The notes under the pieces were generated by a model that was given only the letters and a program-made list of their open reading frames with translations, did not search any database and had not been told where the DNA came from. Below are positions 15,206-25,802 of a stretch of 40,080 nucleotides of DNA, in pieces. Within the stretch, counting starts at the first letter, position 1. Every line of letters begins with the position of its first letter. The translations under genes and the position numbers were made by a program. The stretch covers positions 1 to 40,080 of the forward strand of contig CAYGVJ010000039.1 of the NCBI GenBank assembly GCA_964353255.1, written 5' to 3'. The DNA is from VFZS01 sp964353255 (GTDB taxonomy: Bacteria; Acidobacteriota; Terriglobia; Bryobacterales; Bryobacteraceae).

Positions 15206-18200
15206 TTCTGTATCTCCACGTGCAGACCTTGATTGGCGATCTCGTACTCGTACAGCGCGCCGCGCCGCCCGCCCGGCGGCCCGGACAGCCGGGCCCGCAA
15301 CTGCGCCGCGGCCTCCGGGTCCCTGGCCAACAGCAACAGAAACCCGCCCCCTCCGGCGCCGGCCAGCTTGGCGCCGGCCAGCCAGGGGCGGCACTCCTCC
15401 AATAGGGCGTTGATGGGCGCGTTGGTGGTGTGGGGATCGAGCGCCTGGTTGAGCCGCCAGTGCCGGTCAATCAGCCTCCCCAGGTGGTCCCACTCGCCTT
15501 CGCGCATGGCCCAGGCCATTTCCGCCGCCAGCGTCTTGATGCTGTGCAGTACCTCCACCGCCCCGGTCTCCCGCGCCAGATACCTGCCCACCACCTGCCG
15601 GAGCAGGTCTTTGGCCATGCGCCGGAACCCAGTGTAGTACAGCAGCAGGCGCTCCAGAAACTCCGCCTCGCGCTCGGGCGCCCAATCCACCGGCTGCACC
15701 CTCAATCGCTGGCTTAGCCCCGGGCCAGAAGCCACCAGTTTCGCGCCCGGGAAGATGCCCCCCGCCTGGTCCTGCCAGCCGCCGCCGGTGGTCATCCGCT
15801 GTTCGAGGCGCATCACCTGATCGCTGAGGGCCCGTTCGGAGATCTCCAGCCCCCTCATCTCGGCCAGCGCTCGCACCACTGTGGCGGCCAGGATGCTGCT
15901 GGCGCCGAGCCCGGAGCCCATCGGGAGACTCACCCCGGTGCTGATCTCCAGGCCCCCGCCGCAGCGCTCCAGCGTGGTCGGCAAGGGCTCATCCAGCTTG
16001 AAGGGCCCGAGCATCTGGAGAGCGGCCCGCGCAATGGCCAGCGGGTCGCCGGGCTCCAGCGGCGCCAGCACCTCTTCCCGCGAGCGGTACTCGGCAGCAT
16101 GGCCGCTGTCCTCGGAAACGCACCGCAACAAAGGCTCGCCCAGACGGCGGACCGTGGCGCGGATCGGGTACTGTCCCCCCAACGCCACGGCGATGTTCAA
16201 CACCGTGCCGCCCCAGTCCAGGCAGAAGGGCGGGGTGTCTGACCATCCACCGCCCAGGTCTATGCGCGGCGGGGCGGTCACGGTAACCGCCGCATGGCGC
16301 CACGTGCCGGCCTCTCCTCCCAGTTCCTCGCCGTAGAGACCCTGATCTACTGCCCGCGCGACGCAGGCAAACGCCGCCTCCCGGGCGCGGCTGCTCTCCT
16401 CGACCAGGCCCGCCTGAGCCAGAAACAGGCTGGCCTGGAAGTGCCGGCTGGCAGCTTCAGTAGGCGCACCGGCGGCCAGGCTGTCGGCCTGCGCCGACAG
16501 CGTGCGCCCGGCGGCGGCCAGCGGGCGGATGCCGGGCGCGTGCACCAGCAGCGGACGGATGTCGGCGCCGCTGGAGGCCAGAGACACGGCACTGAGCTGC
16601 CACTGCGCATGCACGCGCCGGGCGCGGGCGGCGGCCAGCGCCTCGCTGTCGGCGCTCTGCCCGCTGGCCTCCAGCGAGAGCCGGTTCGCCGCCAGCCACT
16701 TCTGGAGGGCGAAGCCTTCCAGCTCCATCATGCCTTGCGCGCACTTCCAGGCTTCCTCGACGCTGCCCAAAGGAAACAGCCGCGCGTTCCACAGGCTGCG
16801 ATCCGCTAAGGCTACGTGCGGCCAGACCGCCTCGGGATCCAGCCCCAGGGCGCTCAGCGCCTCCAGAATGGGGCGCCCTAGCCAGGTGGCAAGCCCCGAG
16901 GAGACACCCAGCCTGGGGTCATCCCCGGCCCCGTACACTCGGATGACGACGCCTCGCCGGCCGTCAGCCAGAGCGACAGGCACCTGATGCAGCACCGTGT
17001 CCTCGGGCGCCTCGACGGGGCCGGGAATGCCGGTCAGGCCGTGGAGGATGGCTCCGCGGCCGGCCCGCACCGGTTGATCCAGATGGCACTCGATCACCAA
17101 TGCCCCCGGCCCCAGCTCTCCGCCGCCGGCCAGCACGCTGTCGATCAACACCCCGGAGGAGATCAGCCCGGGCGGGCTAACTGTCCCCAGGCGCTGCTGC
17201 GCCGCGTAGAGTCCGGTGAATCTGGACTCCTCGGTGATCAGGCGTCGGAAGGCCAGCGTGCTGCCCACGTGCGTGAACTCGCCCTCCACCAGGCAACACC
17301 ACAGGGGCGCCGCCTCCAGCACCTTCCACAGCCGCTGGTGGAGCGGCGGCGTCTGCGAGTCCGGCTTCCGCTGCCCGGTCAGTCCCAGGACGAAGTGCTG
17401 GCAGAGGTCGATGACCGGCATGCTCACCAGCGTCTGGCCCAGGCTGACTGCCAGGCGCGTCAGCCGCGCCGCAACCACCGGATCGAAACGCAGCAACCCC
17501 GTATCCAGCGCCACCTGGTCGCCGGGCAGAAGCCCGCCGGCCGCGCGCACCTGCGCCGCCGAGGGGTTTTGCAGAAACGAGTATACCCGGCCTTCCTCGT
17601 CCGTGATGTAGACTCCGTGCCGGCCTCCCATTTCCACGGGTTGGCGCATGGCCAGCCCGGTGACCCCGCTCCGGCCCCAGTCCAGGCGGGCAGGATCGAA
17701 AGTGAGCACCACGTCGCCCGGGGTCACCACGAGGCCGCCGGGCATCTCGGCGAGCCAGCTTGTGGAATGCGCCAGGATCTCATCGAACACCGTGCTCACC
17801 TCGCCCCACGGCGTCCGAACGGGCAGCGCGGTGAACAGTCTGCCGCTCAGCGAGTACTGCGGAAGACGGCGCGACTCGCCTCCCGCGTGAATCATCAGAA
17901 CGCGCTGGGAGGCCCACCAGGCTTCCAGGGCCTGGTCTTCCAGCTCCGGCCGGGCCGCTTCCGCCAGCACCCGCAAGGCATTCAGCGTGGCCCCTCCGCT
18001 GCCGATGCGCCGGTCCCCCAGGTCCGGCACCACCAAGTAGAGCGCGCCCCCCGGCGCCTTGTGTTGCTCGCGCCGGCGCTCGATCTCGCCCCGGTATTGC
18101 TGGGCCTGCCGCTGGGAGCCGGCAGTAATAATCACCGCCGTCCACCAGGGCGGGCCGCTCTCGCCCGCGATCCCTCCCATGTAAGCGCACCAGGCGCGCT

Positions 18201-18225
18201 CCGTGATCTCGGCCAGCTTGTTCAA
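15202..18225 (-). CDS. fkp: Bifunctional L-fucokinase / fucose-1-phosphate guanylyltransferase
   Basis: Fkp phosphorylates L-fucose and converts fucose-1-phosphate with GTP to GDP-L-fucose, the donor for fucosylated surface glycans. The N-terminal half (about residues 75-500) is the pyrophosphorylase, with RRIGSGGATLNAL, HAGGESRRLPQYS and FTALPVR. The C-terminal half is a GHMP kinase with PPRIDLGGGWSDTPPF (about 650-667), LPMGSGLGASSILA (about 765-780) and GAKLAGAGGGGFLLLL (about 951-966). At 1007 residues it is slightly longer than the about 950 of Bacteroides Fkp. The predicted start is TTG 18225, 12 bases after a strong AGGAGGT; ATG at residue 16 is an alternative. It is followed by the coupled sugar transporter. 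Confidence 0.92.
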   Translation of the reverse strand: MNKLAEITERAWCAYMGGIAGESGPPWWTAVIITAGSQRQAQQYRGEIERRREQHKAPGGALYLVVPDLGDRRIGSGGATLNALRVLAEAARPELEDQALEAWWASQRVLMIHAGGESRRLPQYSLSGRLFTALPVRTPWGEVSTVFDEILAHSTSWLAEMPGGLVVTPGDVVLTFDPARLDWGRSGVTGLAMRQPVEMGGRHGVYITDEEGRVYSFLQNPSAAQVRAAGGLLPGDQVALDTGLLRFDPVVAARLTRLAVSLGQTLVSMPVIDLCQHFVLGLTGQRKPDSQTPPLHQRLWKVLEAAPLWCCLVEGEFTHVGSTLAFRRLITEESRFTGLYAAQQRLGTVSPPGLISSGVLIDSVLAGGGELGPGALVIECHLDQPVRAGRGAILHGLTGIPGPVEAPEDTVLHQVPVALADGRRGVVIRVYGAGDDPRLGVSSGLATWLGRPILEALSALGLDPEAVWPHVALADRSLWNARLFPLGSVEEAWKCAQGMMELEGFALQKWLAANRLSLEASGQSADSEALAAARARRVHAQWQLSAVSLASSGADIRPLLVHAPGIRPLAAAGRTLSAQADSLAAGAPTEAASRHFQASLFLAQAGLVEESSRAREAAFACVARAVDQGLYGEELGGEAGTWRHAAVTVTAPPRIDLGGGWSDTPPFCLDWGGTVLNIAVALGGQYPIRATVRRLGEPLLRCVSEDSGHAAEYRSREEVLAPLEPGDPLAIARAALQMLGPFKLDEPLPTTLERCGGGLEISTGVSLPMGSGLGASSILAATVVRALAEMRGLEISERALSDQVMRLEQRMTTGGGWQDQAGGIFPGAKLVASGPGLSQRLRVQPVDWAPEREAEFLERLLLYYTGFRRMAKDLLRQVVGRYLARETGAVEVLHSIKTLAAEMAWAMREGEWDHLGRLIDRHWRLNQALDPHTTNAPINALLEECRPWLAGAKLAGAGGGGFLLLLARDPEAAAQLRARLSGPPGGRRGALYEYEIANQGLHVEIQK

Positions 18226-18248
18226 GGGGTGCGGAGGACCTCCTGCAT
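18222..18248 (-). other. Possible nine-codon leader ORF overlapping the fkp start
   Basis: On the minus strand ATG 18248 opens a tiny frame, MQEVLRTP then TGA. Its stop overlaps the fkp TTG start as TTGA (18222-18225). The AGGAGGT (18238-18244) lies inside this frame, so it could serve fkp directly or the mini-ORF could couple translation. Whether it is translated is unknown. Confidence 0.25.
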
Positions 18249-18336
18249 CAGCGCCGCGGAAGGAACTGCGGCCCTCATAAGGTGCAAGCTTAGCAGAAGA
18301 AGCCAGAAGAAAGGGGTCCGGAGTCAGGCAATGGTG

Positions 18337-18342
18337 TATACT
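18337..18342 (+). promoter_or_regulatory. -10 element upstream of TonB-dependent receptor
   Basis: TATACT in GGTGTATACTCCC lies 52 bases before the receptor start codon. It matches 5 of 6 bases of the -10 consensus. No convincing -35 was found at 16-18 bases, so an activator may be needed. Confidence 0.4.
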
Positions 18343-18394
18343 CCCTTAGAGACCGGGAGGCCAGAAGGGAGATCCCGGCCAGAAGGAGTCGGCC

Positions 18395-21300
18395 ATGAGG
18401 GGTTCACGATTCGTGTTGGCAACAGCCCTGGTGTGTCTGTCGGCGGCGATAGTGGCCGCGCAGACCTCCACCTCGCAGATTTCCGGCACCGTGTTTGACG
18501 CCTCCGGCGCGGTCGTTCCGGCGGCCACGGTCACGCTGGTGAACGAAGCCACGGGTGTGACGCAAAAACAGACCACGACCGAAGCGGGGGTGTTCGCCTT
18601 TCCCTCCATCCCCGTGGGCACGTACACGGTCAAGGTCGAGGCCACAGGCTTCAAGTCTTCGGTGCGCACCGGCAACACGGCTCAGGTGAACACGCCGGGG
18701 ACCATCAACATTACCCTGGAAGTCGGCGCCGCCACCGAGAGCGTGATGGTCAGCGCCGCGTCCGAACTTCTACAGACCTCCACGGCGACGCTGGGCAACG
18801 TGGTCGAGCAGCGCTCCATCGTGACGCTGCCGCTGAACGGGCGCAATCCGCTGAACCTGCTGATGTACGAGCCGGGAGTGGTGCAGCGGTCAGGCAACAC
18901 GGTAAACGTCAACGGCGCGCGGTCCACCGCGGCCAACGTGACCATCGACGGCATCGAGGCCAACGAGTCCACCTACTCCAACCCGGTTAACAACATCTTC
19001 CGCCTGAATCCCGACAATGTGCAGGAGTTCAAGGTCACCACCTTGAATCCCTCGGCGGAGGAGGGGCGCAACTCGGGCGCGAACGTCTCGATCGCCACGC
19101 GGTCGGGGACAAACGAGTTCCACGGCACGGTCTTCGAGTTCTTCCGCAACACCGCGCTGAACGCGATGGAGTTCTACGCTTCCGCGCAAGGCGGGAAGAA
19201 GCCGGTGATCCAGTTGAACCAATACGGCTTCGAGATCGGTGGGCCGGTGCGGAAGAACAAGACCTTTTTCTTCGGCAGTTGGCAGGGCCAGAAGGTGAAC
19301 TTCGCCGACCCGATCGACAAAGCCTTCGGCGAGTCGGTGGATCTGTACACGCCGGCGGCTTTTTCGGGCGTGTTTCGCTACTGGGTCGCCGACCCGCGGA
19401 ATCCGTTGGTCATCGGCGGGCAGCGCATCACTCAGAACAGCCCGCTGCTGGTCGATCCCCGCACGGGCCAGTACGCGCCGGGGGTCCGCGAGTGCACCGC
19501 GGCCGGCGACGTCAACTGCATTGCCTCCTTCAACGTCTTTGCCGCCGATCCTCTGCGCCGCGGCCTGGATTCCGCGGTCAAGTCCGTGCTGGGCGGATAT
19601 CCCGCTCCCAACTCCTACAACGCGGGCGACGGGCTCAACACCGGCATCTATCAGTGGAATACGCCCTTCCAGATCCGCGGTCCGCAATACATGCTGCGGG
19701 CCGATCACATCCTCAACGACAAGCACAGCGTGTTCGGCCGCTGGCTGGGCGCCGAACAGCAAACCCTCAACGGCGACCCGCTCAACAGCCGTCCCGTGAT
19801 CTTGCCGGGCTACCCGCCCCGCGGCGAGGTCTTCCGGCCGGCCACCAACATCGCCATCGGACTCCGCAGCGTGCTCTCGCCGCGCCTGGTCAACGAGCTC
19901 ACCCTCGGCTTCTCCCGCTGGCAGTTCCTGTTCACCCAGGGTGAAGCCAACCCGAAGTTCCCCAACGCGCCGCGCTTCACCTTCAACAACTCCGACGTCG
20001 ATTACACGGCCAACCCGCGCACTTACCGGGCAGTCAACACGCCGCAGCTCGTCGAGAACGTCAGCTACCTGACCGGCAGGCACGTCATGCGGTTCGGCGC
20101 CAACTTCCGCTTCTACCAGCACAACGACAAGCGCGGCGACGTGGGCGGCACCAGCCTGACGCCGGCCATCTCGCTGTCCCGCAGCACCCGCACCCCGGCC
20201 GGCATCAGCTTCCCGGCGGTGGCGTCGGCGACCACCGCGGGCATCGCTCCCACCGACTTGAACCGCTTGCAGGGGATGGTGAACGACCTGCTGGGCATCC
20301 CCGCCGGCCTGACCCAGGTGTTCATGGGGGATCTCAAGAACGACACCTTCTTGCCTTTCCGCTCCGGTGAAAAGGCCGTCACCCTGTGGGTGCAGGGGCA
20401 GCGGGCCAAGCAGTACAACTTCTTCGCGCAGGACGAGTGGAAGCTGCGCCGGAACGTTACCGTCAGCTTCGGCGTGCGCTGGGAGCTGAACCCTCCGCCG
20501 AGCGAGGCCGGCGGGCGCGTCTACGTGCCCAACAAGCCGATCGATGGCCGTGAAGGGCCGGTGACCTTCGTCCTGGCCAGCCGGTGGTTCAAGAGCTTCA
20601 ACTGGGGCGCGCTGGCGCCACGGCTGGGCATCACCTGGTCTCCGGGAGGCTCTTCGAAAATGGTGATCCGCTCCGGCTATGGCATAGCCTTCGATCCGCT
20701 CAACACCTTCCAGGTGACATCAGTGGCGACGGCGGTGCCCGGCCAGACCTTCCGTTGCAGTTCCCAGTTCTCGGGTTCGGGCGGCGCGCTGGTGACCACC
20801 CCCGGCTGCCAGGCTGTCTCCGACGTCCGTCTCGGAGCGGGCTTCCCCAGCGAGATGACGCCGCCGACGGCGAAGCCCTCCAGTTTCCTTACCCCGCCCG
20901 CCCAGGTCCAGAGCAACGCGCCCCCGGCGCGCGTGTTTGACCCGGGCCTGAAGCTGCCGACGGTTCACATGTGGAACCTCACTGTGCAGCGGGAGTTGCC
21001 CGGCGGATACGTGGTGACCCTGGGCTACGTCGGAAGGCGCGGCACTCGGCTCTACCGTGCCTGGGACGCCAACCAGATCGACGTGAAACCGCTCCTGCCC
21101 TCCTTCCTGGCGATGCAGAAGAACATGGCCTTGAGCGGCGGCTGCCGCCCGGATGGCACGCTGGCCAACGGCTCGCCGTGCCCCGGGGCGGTCCCGGTGC
21201 CGTTGATCCAGCAAGGCATCATCACTGCGGCCTTTGCTAACACCGCCACCACCCAGACCGATTTGGCCCAGAACTCGGCCGGCAACTTCGGAGGCCGCCT

Positions 21301-22207
21301 CGAACAGGCGACTCTTGCCGCGGGCCTTCGCCCGAACCCGCAGTTCGCCCAGATCATGATGATCGACAACGGCGGCGACTCCTACTATCACGCCGGGCAG
21401 GTCCTGGTCCGCAAGCGCTTCAGCCAAGCGGGATTGCTGCTCAGCGGCTCGTACACCCTTGGCAAGTCCATCGACACGCTGTCGCTCGACCCGGTGGCTT
21501 CCACCGTGGGTGGGGGCCTGACCACCACCGGCGCCCGCACCGCCGCCGATGCCCGTAACTATCGCAACGAGCGGGCCCGCTCCGACTACGACCAGCGCCA
21601 CGTGGTCAACCTCACCGGCATCTATGAGCTGCCCTTCGGCAAGGGCAAGAAGTTCCTGGGCAGCCCCCACCGGGTCCTGGATCTGCTGGCCGGCGGCTGG
21701 AGCCTCAACGGCATCTACACTTATCAATCCGGCGAGCCGTTCTCGGTGCGTTCTGGCGTGTTCACGGCGAACTCCACCGCCCAGTCCCGCGCCGCCTTGA
21801 AGTCCGGGGCCACTCTGCCCAAGGCGCAGTTGCAGGAGAAGGCCGGCGTGATCGGACCGGTGTTCTTCCCCAACGCCGATGCCTTCACGTTCCCGGAGCC
21901 CGGCGAGCTGGGCCTGGGCAGGAACATCTTCCAGGGACCCAGCTACTGGAACCTGGACGCGGGCGTCTCTAAAGGCTTCCAGATCTCCGAGCGCGTCCGC
22001 ATGGTGCTGCGTGGCGAGTTCTTCAACGCCCTGAACCACCCCAACTTCCGCAACCCCCGCGACGCCAGCGTGGGCACTGCGGCGATCAATTCAGGGCTGT
22101 TCGCCCAGGCCTGCTGCGTGACCTTGTCCACGGCCAGCTCGGCGACCACCAACCAGAACGGCGAGAGCTGGCGCGTCCTCCAGTTCGCCCTCCGGCTGAG
22201 CTTCTGA
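18395..22207 (+). CDS. Oar-like TonB-dependent receptor with carboxypeptidase-regulatory domain
   Basis: This large outer-membrane receptor (1270 residues) is of the kind abundant in Acidobacteriota and probably takes up glycans, peptides or chelates. A signal peptide spans residues 1-22 (ATALVCLSAAIVAAQ). A CarboxypepD_reg domain covers about 27-110 (ISGTVFDASGAVVPAATVTL). The plug domain covers about 130-240 (LPLNGRNPLNLLMYEPGV, NVNGARSTAANVTIDGIEAN). A barrel follows, ending in FALRLSF with terminal Phe. No TonB box or SusD partner was recognised. ATG 18395 follows AGAAGGAGTC. It is divergent from fkp; a link to fucose uptake is possible but unproven. Confidence 0.92.
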   Translation: MRGSRFVLATALVCLSAAIVAAQTSTSQISGTVFDASGAVVPAATVTLVNEATGVTQKQTTTEAGVFAFPSIPVGTYTVKVEATGFKSSVRTGNTAQVNTPGTINITLEVGAATESVMVSAASELLQTSTATLGNVVEQRSIVTLPLNGRNPLNLLMYEPGVVQRSGNTVNVNGARSTAANVTIDGIEANESTYSNPVNNIFRLNPDNVQEFKVTTLNPSAEEGRNSGANVSIATRSGTNEFHGTVFEFFRNTALNAMEFYASAQGGKKPVIQLNQYGFEIGGPVRKNKTFFFGSWQGQKVNFADPIDKAFGESVDLYTPAAFSGVFRYWVADPRNPLVIGGQRITQNSPLLVDPRTGQYAPGVRECTAAGDVNCIASFNVFAADPLRRGLDSAVKSVLGGYPAPNSYNAGDGLNTGIYQWNTPFQIRGPQYMLRADHILNDKHSVFGRWLGAEQQTLNGDPLNSRPVILPGYPPRGEVFRPATNIAIGLRSVLSPRLVNELTLGFSRWQFLFTQGEANPKFPNAPRFTFNNSDVDYTANPRTYRAVNTPQLVENVSYLTGRHVMRFGANFRFYQHNDKRGDVGGTSLTPAISLSRSTRTPAGISFPAVASATTAGIAPTDLNRLQGMVNDLLGIPAGLTQVFMGDLKNDTFLPFRSGEKAVTLWVQGQRAKQYNFFAQDEWKLRRNVTVSFGVRWELNPPPSEAGGRVYVPNKPIDGREGPVTFVLASRWFKSFNWGALAPRLGITWSPGGSSKMVIRSGYGIAFDPLNTFQVTSVATAVPGQTFRCSSQFSGSGGALVTTPGCQAVSDVRLGAGFPSEMTPPTAKPSSFLTPPAQVQSNAPPARVFDPGLKLPTVHMWNLTVQRELPGGYVVTLGYVGRRGTRLYRAWDANQIDVKPLLPSFLAMQKNMALSGGCRPDGTLANGSPCPGAVPVPLIQQGIITAAFANTATTQTDLAQNSAGNFGGRLEQATLAAGLRPNPQFAQIMMIDNGGDSYYHAGQVLVRKRFSQAGLLLSGSYTLGKSIDTLSLDPVASTVGGGLTTTGARTAADARNYRNERARSDYDQRHVVNLTGIYELPFGKGKKFLGSPHRVLDLLAGGWSLNGIYTYQSGEPFSVRSGVFTANSTAQSRAALKSGATLPKAQLQEKAGVIGPVFFPNADAFTFPEPGELGLGRNIFQGPSYWNLDAGVSKGFQISERVRMVLRGEFFNALNHPNFRNPRDASVGTAAINSGLFAQACCVTLSTASSATTNQNGESWRVLQFALRLSF

Positions 22208-22313
22208 TGCGGCGCAGGGGCCGATGTCGCGTCTGTGGGCGGCCCTTCTGTGCTATCCTACAAGAGAAAGAAGACGGAGATTAAGGAAAAGACGAAGGAG
22301 TACCTACTCTAGG

Positions 22314-22583
22314 ATGGTGCCGGCAGCAGATCTCAAGAAGCGCGTGGTGACCAAGTTTCGACAGCACAAGACCGATACCGGTTCGCCGGAAGTGCAAGTG
22401 GCGCTGTTGAGCCGGCGGATAGTGCAGCTCACCGGGCATTTCAAACTGCATCGAAAGGACCACTCCTCCCGGAGGGGGCTGCTGGGCATGGTGGCCCAGC
22501 GCCGGCGGCTGCTGAATTACCTCAAACGCAGCAGTCCGGCACGGTATCAGAGCCTCATCCAGGAACTGGGCCTCCGCCGCTAG
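22314..22583 (+). CDS. rpsO: 30S ribosomal protein S15
   Basis: S15 binds 16S rRNA early in 30S assembly. The product has the standard 89 residues (MVPAADLKKRVVTKFRQHKT, SPEVQVALLSRRIVQLTGHF, DHSSRRGLLGMVAQRRRLLN, YLKRSSPARYQSLIQELGLR). ATG 22314 is 13 bases after AAGGAG (22295-22300), a long spacing; GTG 22317 is an alternative start. A -10-like TATCCT (22254-22259) would give a leader of about 48 bases, where S15 autoregulation could act, but I see no clear S15-binding pseudoknot. It stands directly before pnp, the classical order. Confidence 0.96.
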   Translation: MVPAADLKKRVVTKFRQHKTDTGSPEVQVALLSRRIVQLTGHFKLHRKDHSSRRGLLGMVAQRRRLLNYLKRSSPARYQSLIQELGLRR

Positions 22584-22600
22584 AAGGTACGGGCAGGCCA

Positions 22601-22614
22601 GGCGGGATACCGCC
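22601..22614 (+). other. Hairpin in the rpsO-pnp intergenic region
   Basis: GGCGG-GATA-CCGCC forms a 5-bp GC stem with a four-base loop 17 bases after the rpsO stop. In E. coli the corresponding gap holds a terminator and an RNase III site. Here the stem has no U-run, so partial termination or RNA processing is speculative. Confidence 0.35.
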
Positions 22615-22728
22615 CTAAGGGGGACCCGCGGGGGCCTCGATTCCAGGCCGACTCCAATCTTCCTCTTGGGCCTCCGGGCCCCAAACTGAACCGGCGCGGT
22701 TACCCCGGCCGGGTTTGGAGGGTTGATT

Positions 22729-24834
<2,106 letters not shown>

Positions 24835-24840
24835 GCCTTT

Positions 24841-24930
24841 CGTGGGGCGGCCTCTCAGGCCGCGCGGGGCTTAAGCCCCGCCTCCATAGGCGGGCTGAGA
24901 GCCCGCCGCGGGTTAAGAACCCGCCCCACG
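24841..24930. repeat. Four-hairpin palindromic intergenic element
   Basis: Terminal inverted repeats CGTGGGGCGG (24841-24850) and CCGCCCCACG (24921-24930) enclose four perfect hairpins. They are GCGGCCT-CTC-AGGCCGC (24847-24863), the 18-base palindrome GCGGGGCTTAAGCCCCGC (24864-24881), GGCGGGCT-GAG-AGCCCGCC (24889-24907) and GCGGGTT-AAG-AACCCGC (24908-24924). It lies 6 bases after the pnp stop and overlaps the end of the convergent gene. It could fold as a cruciform or terminate both transcripts. The regular layout suggests a REP- or MITE-like dispersed element; only one copy lies in this window. Confidence 0.75.
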
Positions 24931-25743
24931 CAGCCCAGCCAGCACGCCCCGCATGTAGGCGAACGATTTGGCCAGGCCCGGCAGCGGGTCGTCCGCGTCG
25001 ATCTCGTACTCCAGGTTCACGTAGCCCTGGTAGTTCATCTTCTTGAGCAGCCTGAACATCTGCGCCAGGGGCATGGCGCCGTCGCCCACCGGCACCTGCG
25101 TCTTACCATCCTTGAGATCGCGGAGGTCCTTGATGTGGAAGTCCAGCAGGCGGCTGCCGGCGCCCTGAATTGACTCCAGGACGTCGATTCCCGCGCGCGT
25201 GGTGTGTCCCACGTCGATGCACACGCCCACTCGCGGGTCCATTCCCTGAATGGCCTTCAGCGCGGACTCCGGCGTGGGGAAGTGCTTGTCCTCCGGGCCG
25301 TGATTGTGGACCGCCACCGCGATGTCGTACTGCTTGACCAGCTTCTCGATCTTGGGCAGCGTCTCGCGGGTGGGACCGATCGCCATCAGAGGCATGCCGC
25401 AGGCTTTGGCGTAGTCAAAGTAGCGGCGGATGTCCTCGTCGTCATCCTTCTGGATGTAGATGACCCCGCCGCTCACGACCTTCACGCCGGCCTTCTCGAA
25501 TTCCCGAGCGCCCCGCGCCAACTCCTCCGGTGTGCTGCGGTAAGGCAGGTGGAATTCCTTGACGCTGGCGTACGGCACGTTCAACTGCCGGATCATTTTG
25601 ATGGCCAGGGGTCGCTGAAACTGGCGCAACGAGTACGTGGCCAGGCCCAGCTTGAGGTCCTCGGCGGCGGCCGCGGCTGGCGGCACGGCCGCGGCTCCCA
25701 CTGCCAGCGCCGGCGCGGCGCTGAGAAAGTGTCGTCGATTCAT
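24913..25743 (-). CDS. Exported sugar phosphate isomerase/epimerase-like TIM-barrel protein
   Basis: This 276-residue protein of the xylose-isomerase-like (AP endonuclease 2) superfamily may act on a sugar, inositol or keto-sugar; the exact substrate is unknown. The N-terminus MNRRHFLSAAPALAVGAAAV has the twin arginines and Ala-rich h-region of a Tat signal, so it is likely folded before export. Likely metal-site segments are VAVHNHGPED, VGVCIDVGHTTRAG, LLDFHIKDL and YVNLEYEID. ATG 25743 begins the signal peptide; longer frames upstream run into the promoter. The last five codons (RGAGS) and TAA stop are formed by the end of the palindromic element. Confidence 0.88.
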   Translation of the reverse strand: MNRRHFLSAAPALAVGAAAVPPAAAAAEDLKLGLATYSLRQFQRPLAIKMIRQLNVPYASVKEFHLPYRSTPEELARGAREFEKAGVKVVSGGVIYIQKDDDEDIRRYFDYAKACGMPLMAIGPTRETLPKIEKLVKQYDIAVAVHNHGPEDKHFPTPESALKAIQGMDPRVGVCIDVGHTTRAGIDVLESIQGAGSRLLDFHIKDLRDLKDGKTQVPVGDGAMPLAQMFRLLKKMNYQGYVNLEYEIDADDPLPGLAKSFAYMRGVLAGLRGAGS

Positions 25744-25752
25744 GGCAGAACC

Positions 25753-25758
25753 TTTATA
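25753..25758 (-). promoter_or_regulatory. -10 element of the isomerase-like gene
   Basis: TATAAA on the minus strand ends 9 bases before ATG 25743. No -35 is obvious. A start of transcription near the ATG would give a leaderless or nearly leaderless mRNA; the AAAGG that might serve as Shine-Dalgarno overlaps this hexamer. Confidence 0.4.
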
Positions 25759-25788
25759 CCACGTAGCGGCCCGCCCCGCTCGCGGCGC

Positions 25789-25794
25789 TATCAT
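25789..25794 (+). promoter_or_regulatory. -10 element of homoserine dehydrogenase gene
   Basis: TATCAT ends 8 bases before ATG 25803, in GCGCTATCATGAGCAGAT. No -35 or strong Shine-Dalgarno is visible. The gap between the two divergent genes is only 59 bases. Confidence 0.35.
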
Positions 25795-25802
25795 GAGCAG
25801 AT

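Noticed and set aside
18395..22207. A glycan-utilisation (SusC/SusD) locus
   Set aside because: The receptor is Oar-like and no SusD-like lipoprotein or glycoside hydrolase gene is adjacent.
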